Source: Lingula anatina
Taxonomy: Eukaryota; Brachiopoda; Lingulata; Lingulida; Lingulidae
Assembly: GCF_001039355.2 (NCBI RefSeq)
Contig: NW_019775801.1
Location: 165,161 to 197,269 of the forward strand
DNA length: 32,109 nt
Direction: 5' to 3'
This document shows positions 19,300 through 30,238 of the stretch, piece by piece. Each line of letters opens with the position of its first letter. The stretch's first letter is position 1. The position numbers and the translations under genes were made by a program. The notes beneath the pieces were generated by a model. That model saw nothing but the letters and a program-made list of their open reading frames with translations, was not told where the DNA came from and ran no database searches.

Positions 19300-19690
19300 C
19301 AGACCTCTGCCAAGGCAGCAAAGTCTTCATTCAATGCCATTTCACCCTTAAATTTTCATTCTGTAATGATTTAGTTTTTTGATTTTTGATAATTGATCGA
19401 TTATTGATCCAGATTTCCACCAAAAACTAATAATCTGTTCCTTGGCCCACTTCTGACAGTTCCTGAAAATTTCATCAAAATCGGTCCATAACTTAGTTTT
19501 TTTATTTCTTATTATTGATTATTGATTGATTATTGATCCAGATCACCGTCAAAACCTAATCACTTCTAAGTTAACCCATTTCTGACCTACCCTGAAAATT
19601 CCAGTGAAATTCATCCATAACTTTTAGATTTATGTTGATGACAAACAGACAGACATACATAACCATAACCTCCTTGGCGGAGGTAATAAA
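19300..19690. mobile_element. Short nonautonomous element with CCTCCGCCAAGG-like ends
   Basis: ACCTCTGCCAAGG at 19303-19315 mirrors CCTTGGCGGAGGT at 19672-19684 (12 of 13 positions after reverse complement). Inside, two units of about 129 bp repeat: GATTATTGATCCAGAT begins at 19399 and 19528, each followed by CCATTTCTGAC-like, CCTGAAAATT and TCCATAACTT blocks. The right side holds GACAAACAGACAGACATAC. Sequences with this layout are widespread in marine invertebrates, from memory. No coding sequence is present. Confidence 0.6.
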
Positions 19691-20279
19691 AGCATAAAGT
19701 GCTGTATTTTAAGATTTTTGGCTTAAATATTTGTTACTAACATTATGTAGACTGCATATGGCTACACTGTGTTTCACACCTCATTTTATCTCAAAAGCCA
19801 GACTCGAGAGCTTCGTAAAAATAATATTATTATCACTTTTTCTGAGAAATGCTCAATAATGATTTTCTAAAGATACATTTTGTAACTGCATGTTGATAAT
19901 TTTCTTGTAACATATTTGTAGCTGCATTTAATTATCCAGTATTCAACCTAAAATCTGAGATATTAAATAAAATGAATTTATTAAAAAATCTGCATTTTTT
20001 TTCTAATAAAATCAGTCTTAATTTCATCTAGGTAAGCACACATTTAGCACCATCATTACACATGAAAACCTTTGCCTTTATGCTTTACTGGGCTATTTAC
20101 ATTAAAATAATTTTTTTTTTTTAAGGAGCAATGGTGCTGTCATATCCTTGGGCCACTGCATCCGGCAAACATAATTTATAGTATCTTATTTATACAAGAT
20201 GAGCATAGGAATAGAAGATAAATTATCAACTAGGTGTACATGTGTAAACCACTTAAAAATGCAACAAATGAAGCCAAAT
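19691..20279. other. Noncoding DNA, includes CTU1 3' flank
   Basis: This stretch lies downstream of the CTU1 stop on the minus strand. TATAAA (reverse of 20175-20180) and AATAAG (reverse of 20185-20190) are variant poly(A) hexamers 90-105 bp after the stop. No canonical AATAAA lies at that distance, so the transcript end is not resolved. Confidence 0.3.
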
Positions 20280-20390
20280 TCAAAAGTCCAGTGCTGCTGC
20301 ATTATTGGCCATTGATCCTTTGTCAGCATCTCGATTTTCAACAAACTTTGGATTCTTAGTATCCGTGAAAATTTTGCCTTGAGCTTCCAG
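20280..20390 (-). CDS. ctu1: CTU1 last exon with stop codon
   Basis: 111 bp after acceptor TCTTTTTCAG. It starts [16 protein letters not shown], continues through a polar Asn/Ala-rich tail and ends AAALDF followed by TGA at 20280-20282. The tail is variable in the family; only the exon frame supports it. Confidence 0.88.
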   Translation of the reverse strand: MEAQGKIFTDTKNPKFVENRDADKGSMANNAAALDF

Positions 20391-23300
20391 CTGAAAAAGA
20401 AGAATTTTCTTACATTGAACATGCAATGTATCATTTTTGCTATAATTGTTGATATATACATGTTCTTGCATAAAATGTATCAGAAAATAAGTAAAATGTT
20501 GGACTGAATCACTGGATGTAACTGGATCTTATTGCAACTGCGGGTGTTTGGACATGAAATGTATGCTATCAAAATTGTTCACATTATTGTTATGCATGAG
20601 CATGGTTTTCGTGTCATAGTACTGCTACTGGTAGGCCTATTGCCCTGCTGGTGCATGTACCAAGATGTAGCATACAAGACCTGTTGGAGGTTAAACCATG
20701 TGTTCTCCCCCCACACTCACATTGGTGGTGCAATGATAAAACATGAATTTTAACACTGTCGGCAGATTTAAAAGAAAATTAATGTGTAATGCCATGAAAA
20801 TTCTTTTTTTTTTCAGTAACTAAATATACCTTTTTTACTTTGTGTGGTTTTCCAATACCAAGCCTATAAAGAAAAAAAAAATTTAATTAGAATAAACAAA
20901 AATATTAAAATAGACTGTTTATGTTACAAATCATATTGTGACTACTTTATCTTTGCAAAATGCACTTCTCTGCTATAAAACCAAATATAAATTGAAAATA
21001 AATACAGTATAGATTTAACCCACAATACATTTAAACCAGATAACCATTAAAGACTATATATTCTTACATTACAATGTGAATGAAAGTCCCTACCCCCAGA
21101 AAACACAGATTAACTGATTCCTTTAATGATTCTAAAATAATGTATTAAAAAAAGAAACAAGTCATTATGATCATATTTCATAGTCAAATTACCACACATG
21201 TATTATTTATTCTTTTAATATTTCAAAAAAAAAAAAAAAGAAGCAATTCCTGCACGTACAAAAACAAGTAGATCCAAACTGGGTTCACATACTTTGGCAA
21301 CCCTTTGTTAAGACCTTCCAAAAGTACACATGCCTTGCACACCTCTTGACTAGAAATGTAACCACACCTGGAACAAGTGCCTACAATAAACAAGTACAGG
21401 ATTATCTATCAATTAACTTTCTTTAAAAAAATTTGTTCTTTAAAATCTACAAATTAGTAGTTTAATTAACATGAAGACGTAAATAACATGTCGTTTTTAT
21501 AGTGGAGTGTTATTTGTTAAATAACATTTAAATTACATTTTGAATAACAACATTCATTCAGAAACAAATAATTGTATTCCTATCTTTATATTTAGCAACA
21601 TTCAAATAGACCTATTCTTTTTGGCAAGATAACATTCAAAATCATACACTTAGTCTTACAGCCTGCTATTTAAAATTTATAAAATGATTTCAATACCAGG
21701 ATATTGTAATTTCTGTAAAAACATTATACCTTGAACTGGTAATTTGACTTCCTTCTTCACTGCCATGCATTCTCCAGAATGAATTATGTCTGAAAAATGA
21801 CATTTTTTATGATAATATTTAGTATTTTCTGGCTTAAATATCATATCTATAAAGCATGTGCATATCCACAACCAAAGTCATGTTAATCAACTTCAGCTTC
21901 TTATTTTATCTTAAATATCTCAGGAAGATTATTAAAACAATCATACTGACAGTTTTCAATCTAATATATTTACTAACCAATGATAGAACTGGGTCTAATT
22001 GCCTCTAGATCCTTGATGTAAGTTCTTGCATGTCCTCTGTTGAAAAAGAAGTTTATGCTCAATTAATTATTCTTTAAAGATACACTATATGCATTAAAAT
22101 TTCCCAAAGTCATTTATATAATTACCTCTTAAGATAATGAGAAAATTAATTCTAATACTAGATCTTACTTTGAAATGGAGAAATGAGTGGGTTTTGTGGT
22201 TAATATGGGTGTTAGTGCTAAAGATCTGCAGGGAAGTGTTAGTAAATGCCTAATCCATTTATAAGGCCTGATAGCATCATCTGTGATGTTTGAATGCTCT
22301 GTACATGTATGCTATCTTAGCATCACTCTGAGCGTCCATTGGCCAGTTTCAAGGATGCCTTCCAGCATAAAGGGGGTATAAACTTTCTTATTTTCAACAA
22401 GAAATAAAGAAGTACATTTGCATAAAAGGGTTGAAAAACTCTTATTGAGCCTAACTTACCTGTATGCATTTGGTGAATAAATGCATTCCGTTGAAAAATA
22501 GTCCAACTTTTTAAAATATGCATACCTACAAAATAAAACAGCACAATAAAATCAGAACAGACAAACAAAATGAAAATCTCTTTTGTAGAAAATATTTACA
22601 CATCTATATCTTCCAGGAAATAGAAACAAGACAGCAAAGCTGCCAAAGGATGAGTGCTAATAAGAGGGTAAAAGTGGCCACCTTTGCACATGAAAAATAA
22701 ACTGTTAATGAATGAAATAAAAAATACCAAATTAAAATTAAGTTATTACACGTATATGATCCACTGTAAAACAATTTTTTTTAATTCTGAAATATCAAAA
22801 ATTAATGTCAAAATGATATTGTCAAATATTTGTGAAAATGTGTTTTACAGAAGTTCTGAAATACATTGCTACATTTCTATAGTTGTAATAAGGTGACAAC
22901 TGTGAAATTTTGTAACTGGGTAGAGAAGGTGCCAGTTTAAAAATGAAAGGCAATAAGTGGTCAATCATTGCTTGTGATCAATATTTTGATTGCTTTATTC
23001 CTACATGTAGTGTTGATTGAAAGAAGAATCTCACAATGACTTGAGGATAAAAGATGGTCATTTTTTATATGTTCATAGATGTTCATTTTTTATATTCAAG
23101 CAAGCAAATCGCATTTTTCACCAGAAATTTGAATTTGAAAAATCCGGATTTTTGAGATGGCTTTGTGAATGTGGTATAAGAGTTCATGTTAGCATAAGCT
23201 TTCTTATTTTCAGTAAAATAGCCAAGAAATGTATTAATTCCCTACAGAGATAATTCAAAAGCAGTCTATGTTCTGTCCTTGGAAAGGGGGGGTCTTGAGG

Positions 23301-26300
23301 GAGAATTGTCTTGGTGAATTGTCAAATGGGGAACTGTCATAAAATCATTTGTAAGCAACAATGAGAGAACTATTTGCAACTTTTTAAGAAATAATGAATT
23401 TATTCTTTCTAATAATTGTCTCAATAAATATCATTCATGGCGATTAGCAAATTTTCATTTAAAAACTCACATGACTATTTCTTTTTCATATGTGTATTTG
23501 AATGGCTTGCATCTTGGCAAGGCTCCATCTGCACCCTGAAAAATGTTTAAAAACATGTTATTACCACCGCAACATTTCACTGTCTATATGTCCCAAGACA
23601 CCTTCATTAGGGAACGAGGCTACAAGTGTAATTTACACATGCACCAGCTAGCCTCTATCCTTCATGTGCAGGAATGGCAAAAAGAGGTCAGGAGAGTGGC
23701 TTTGTTTTTTCTGTTGTAAAGAGTGAAGCCTACTTTATTGTGAACAGTGATGATATTGTATTCTGAAATGTGTGCTGTTAGCATTCAGAAACGCCATTAC
23801 TGTAAGATGACAGCTATAATTTAAAAATAAAATGAAATTTTATTGAAATATGATTAGAATTCTATAGAGTATCTCATACAAATGAGAGGTACATGTATGT
23901 CATATAAGAACTCCAATTTTGTGAGAGCACATGCACAGTATTTGTTCTGTCCAAAATAAAGATCATAAAGATATTTTATGAAACCATATTCTCGTAACAT
24001 GTTGTCGTTCAAGAGTTTTTGAGTAACAGGGTGGCTGCTTTGTATAATACTGATGCACTTCATGGTTCTTGTCAAAAACTGAAAGTGCAAATGTGCTCTA
24101 GCATAAATGGAAATCTTTAGCAAATATTTTCATTTGCAAATGCAAGTTCATGGTAAGCAAAGTGTTTTCAGCTTGTGTTTAATGATTATTATAATTGCTT
24201 GCATGAACTGGTTTGTTTAGAAATGAAAATATTAGAAAGTCTTTTCACCCAAACAGTTTATAATCAATTAGAAGTTTGTTGAAAAGTTAAATTAGTACCA
24301 GTAGGATTATGTTACAAGCCCAATATAATTAGCATATGCTTTTGAATAATTCTTAAGGTGATGATAAAAATTGAGGAAATCGAGGATAAATGAGGATCAT
24401 TGTATGAAAACAAGCACACTAGCATCTAATCATCAAAGAATGAGGCAACTCATGAATACTTGTTACTTACTGTTGTAATTGCTGTGCATCGCTTAAGCCT
24501 AGCTATGTCACCTCGCAATACTGAAAGAATGAAACAAACCTCAAAAGTAACAGTTTTTAATTTTTTTTTATAAAATAGTTAAGATTGGTTAAATATTTTA
24601 AAATATCATAATAAAGACTAGCAAGTGATTTAGTACAATAGGATATAAAAGTCATTGAAAATGCTACTTCAGTTGGTAAATCCACCATTTTGGAAATACA
24701 AGCTTATGTACTTCATGTAGTTCCTACATGCACGTATATCCCTGTATTGAAAAGGGTTACATGTATCTCAAAATTGTCAATTAACAGGCATTTTCTATGG
24801 CAGAAATGGATACTAAACACATGTGACAATTGTATGCAGGTCAAACCCTGACAGTGTGTAAAATACAAATATGTGATTACAAAAGTATCTCAAAGTATCT
24901 CAAATAGAGAGAAAGGAGAACATCCACATGATTGACCAGATCAATATTCAAATGCCACTGCAACAGAGAACAATATGCAGCAACAATTTATATACAAAAT
25001 TTGAAAATGACAAAGAATCTAGATCAAATTTTGGTCCAGAGTGGACCTTTTTTTCCAGAGAACAGGGCTATTTATTCCAATCCCTGCACCCCAACATCCC
25101 ACCCTGCCCCAGCCACCCAACAGCTACAGGTCTGGATATCTAATGAAATGGCACAGAAGACTGGCACAAAAGTGCATGAATCACTTACCAGTATACCCAG
25201 ATTTCAAAATAACAATATAACCATTCATGTGCCACAGAATACGTGATTCTTGCAAAATAACTGTCAATATTTTAAAGCTTTAATGTAACATACTTACTGT
25301 TCATGATAACAGTTTCAGCAATATCATCAGCATTATGTCCAGTCACAATCTTGTCAACTTTCAATAACATTGCACCCCTGTCTAATGCCTGTCGACGGAA
25401 TACACCACAAAAGGTACCTTTAATAAAGCAAAAAAACAAACGATGCACCTAATTTTGTCAATAGTGATGCAACATTACATAATGCTTAACAGAAAAATCA
25501 ACACCAAATTTAAAGTATACACACAGGTAACTGGATGTTAAGAATATTTTAGTAGCAGGCCCATGAGAGTCAAAGTAAAATTATATGAAAATGTCAATAT
25601 ATGAAAAATTAACATTTAACACAAACAAATTGAAAAAACTAATACAATTGGGCTGGTTTTCCAATTCAAGCTGTATTTGTCTTAAAAATCATTTTTTAGT
25701 TTGAAAATTATAGGGACTCTTGTCAATTATAGAGCAATAAAATCACCAATTTATTAAAATATACTTTATCTTTCATGGACATTCAGAAAATGTAACTAGC
25801 TAGAGCTTTAAATCCTAAGTCATACATTAAAATGCCAATATGTGATAAATGAAATATTCACAAAATTCCATGTTACAATAAATAAAAACAAAATTTTATT
25901 CCTTTCAGGCTGGTTTTCAAACTCTGCATTTAGAAATATTCATCAAACTAATATCCCTTAATGTTTGAAAACAACAGGTCTACCAATTTTTAAAGTAAAG
26001 TGCCATTGTATAAAATGGTATAATATATGCCGAAAAAAGCACAAAACAATTAAGAAACTTAAAGAGACACTTTTTATTATTCTGAAATTATGTATCTGAA
26101 AGATTGATCACTTTTGCCCACTGAAAAGACTGAATAATTACTGACCATAGTCATCACTACATTCAAACACAGAACGTGTACTTACAATTATTTTTTAAAC
26201 CAACTTGTTTAACAATGTCATCCATTGTCCATCCATAGAGTTCCTATTGAAGAAATTGGCATTATTTACATAACAATTCTTAATATTTGGGGTATACTGG

Positions 26301-29300
26301 CAAATCAAACTCAATATTACATTTTATTCTAATACCAAATGCAAAACATACATTTATGCATTACAAATGTTTAATACATTAATTTAAAGTGAAGATGGAC
26401 GAGTTATCCTTACACTTAAAACCATGCAAATTAATGCTGTAATGGTTAACTGAAGCATGCTTGGACACAAACCTTATATGAGATTATTTTTAGGGGAAGC
26501 TCATATTGTTGCTGGTTTCTCTTGACAGTCTGGAAGAGGATTTAAAAAGTTATAGAATAAATAATGAAACTTGCTTAACTATCTAATGAAGATAAAACTG
26601 ATCCAACCCAAACAGAGGGACCCATACACATATTCACACCAAGTAAACTCTAATATGGCTGACTTAAAGAATTATCAACAATCACTGTGTTTTTTAAAAA
26701 TACGTACAACAGGTAGCATGGACATCCATAAAATCTACCATCTTGGGTCCATGAGGACAATGCCAACATGTGAAAACTCTAAAAAATTCCCCCAAAAATC
26801 TGCATTTCTCAAGAAAATGCATCCCACTGTCCAGGTCGAAATAAATAGCGATAAAAATCAGTTATGTAAGATTGAGAATAATGAAAACAGTTTTTCTTTC
26901 ATGGTGTTTACAATGAGGTGATTAAATGCAATATTGCATAATGCGTATTAGCATAACCACAAACAATGTTAACTGTGTAAGATAGGCATTCAAAAAACAT
27001 TACTGGCATAATGTTTCAGGACAATTACTACATGTACATAATAGTAACAGAGTAGACTGATGAATCAATTAAGGATGTAATTAACAGTAAATGGCCAAAA
27101 TGTGGGTGTTTTCCTGAATTTGTCAGTATTAGATAGATGAAATGTCAACTTGGTCAGTTCAGAAGATAGCTACCCCTGTTAATTACAAAATTAAATCAAT
27201 ACAATACAAAATAAACAAAACAAATAAAATTTGACATTATATCTTGATTAAAAATTATCAAATTTGGTCAATACATTCGTATCTACAAGTGCTAAAATAT
27301 TTTTAAATATTAATTTTATTTAGCACCCACTACATTTACAGTCTCTCTATGCTCTATATTACCTTAAGGGGATTCATTGGGTGGTAAAATACACCTTTTT
27401 AATTTTCATATTTTCTCATTAAAATTTTCACCTACAAACTAACAAAAAGTTCCAAGGAGCTTCCATTATGCATACTACAATATTAAAGTTAATACTCAAA
27501 TAAAATAAGATTTATAAAGTTTTGTGGGGGGAGTCAAAATTTCAAGGGGGGAGTCAAATTTTCATGTTGAAAATTTGATTGGGGAGTCACATCTTCAAAA
27601 TGAAAATCTGACTGGGGAGTCACATTTTAGGGGAGTCATAGTACACCGTATTTCCCATTTTATTTTCACAACCACATTGTTCCTTATGAAAAAGCACAAC
27701 TCGTAAACCGTATGGAAAACAAAAAATGGACACCACCTCCAGTGTTGGACTTGTCTGCTCCACAAAATGCAAAAAGCAAGGGGTCTCTAGCAATTTCAGT
27801 TTCGGCATCTTATGGCCGCTTCTCCCATGAAAATGCACCGATTGACCCCAAATTCAGGAAGATGAAAGGTGACCCTAAGGGTAACACTTGCCCATAATAT
27901 TATAGGTTAGGTCTGTGTAGTTTCCGAAAATCAGCAGAAATAAATTTTTCTTTTGCAAAACAGTCCCTTTTTTAGAAAATTTTGGCCCATTTGACCTTGA
28001 AATAAAGGTCAAATCCAAGGGCATTTTTGAAATTTCCACATATGGTTTTCAGTCAGCCATCTGTAGAATTTTTTCCCATAATTCCTTCGGTTTGGGAGAT
28101 ATTTAGCATTTAATTTTGCAAATTTTGGACAAGGGTGCATTGCAACGAGTGCCACACCTAGACCCCAGCACCGACAAAGCCCAAAATTTACGTAGATCGC
28201 AGGCTCTTGTAGTCTAGGAGGAGAAGTGGTAACGGTGAGTTGGTGGCAGAGCTGGCGGAACATGTGGGTTGGGACTAAAACCATGTGTACCACCAAGCCA
28301 ACGCTGGAGGTACAATTAACATTCACATCAAAACTTAAAACCTAACCTCAAGTGAGTCATCTCGATAGCCAGTAATCCCTTCATCAACGGATAGCAAAAT
28401 GAGATCCAGTTTGTAGTCATATCTCTCATTTAATGTTTTTAATGTATATGCCAGTACTGTGGAATCTGAAAAAAAAAGATAATTAAAATGGGATGTTGGT
28501 CTGCCTTTGCAAAAACATTTTATTTTCAATCAAGTGACATTTCTGAAGAAAGTGAGCATTTCTACCTTTAATATCAATTGGCGTGCATCTAGTAGTATTT
28601 CCTACTTGCATTTACAGCATACAGTGGCTTTATTTTGTGTGAATGTCAAGACCTGATTATCTGAAACTGAGTGGGGACTAAGAGAAAACGAACAAAGGAC
28701 ACATCAGTTACTGAGATAAGTGAATTTTGAAAAGTATAAATTTTTTCAATTGCAAGTAAACGTACATGGCATACAGCCAAAACAGAAATTACCTGAACAG
28801 TGTGTGTATTTGTGTATGCACATGTGTGTGCGTGCCTGCAGGCATCTGTGCTAAAGCCCCCTTTACACTGGACGGCGTCCCTTCTGCGTCCAGCAGTTCG
28901 GCCCCATTTGAGAGTTAAAGAATTATAATACTTTACGTGCCGACAACTGGCCGATCATTGAGCATTCATTCTGATACCAAATCAATGCTCGTGCCTCCTT
29001 ATTAAGACCACAGCCATGTCAAATTTCATGGTCGCAGAAAGGACGCAGAAAGGACGCCGTCCAGTGTAAAGGGGGTATAAGGAGACAGTGTGACCAAACA
29101 GGTGGGGCAACCCCAGTGACCTTCCTCCCAAAACCTGTGTTGAAGTTCAAGGGGAGAACAAGATCTTTCAGAAGGGAAAATGCTAGCAATGTGCTGGAAA
29201 TAGACGACTGTCAAAGCATGAGGATGATTGTCAGTGAACGTTACTAGTCCTCTCTGACAAGTGTTAATTTTGATAGGAAACCATGGTGGGACTATTTTTC

Positions 29301-30174
29301 ACCATTTCTCCGTCTGTTACTATTTTCTGTCAATCTTGTTAAGTCAACATTTTTTCTCACTTCTGTTATAGGTTACCCACTCTTAGAATACTCTTTGTCA
29401 CACCAATAGCAAGTAGCCATGCTGCAATATGGGTGACATATACATACATTTTACTAAAGTTCAACATGGTACCACTCTAAGAAAATAAGGTTCTTTCAGT
29501 GGAAAGAGGGATGTAAACACTGGAACATGGCTCCAAAGCAAAAGACTACAGATAAACCCACTACTTATGAGGCGAAACGATTGAGGAGTTTTAAAAGGGA
29601 AAGGAGAGATTGGTTTATTTATTGTTATCATTTTCATCTTTATTTCCAAGAGATCCAGTTTGTATATAATTATATATAAGTTATCACTTTCATCTTTATT
29701 TCCAAGATGTTCCTATGTTTGTTCAGATTGTGTTAGATGAGAAACTGCTAACACTGCTCAATTAGGTAACTGCTCTTACTCTGTTGGGTCAAAAAAGACA
29801 TCGTAATTTAAGTACTCCTTGGACACTGTAGATTTGGAAATTCAGAGTTTTGTTTGCGATGTTTTTCATCCATCCCTCAAAGAAGATGCTGACAGTCTGC
29901 ACAAATGACAACACATCTGGTGAGGATCCCATCCTACAGTCTGTAGTTTGACGTATATGACACATGTTGATGCTTGTTGCTATTGCATTGTACACAATAC
30001 CACTGCATGATCTTAAAGACAGACAGTTCCTTGAATGATTGCAATGTGAACACCAACATCCTCAAAAGTTGCCAAACTCTCCCCTAAGCCTTAGGACAAG
30101 GCATTATGCCACCCTTAAAATATACTGGACAAAATAGACATGTAACCACAAACACCAGTGAGTGGGCCATAGGA

Positions 30175-30238
<64 letters not shown>

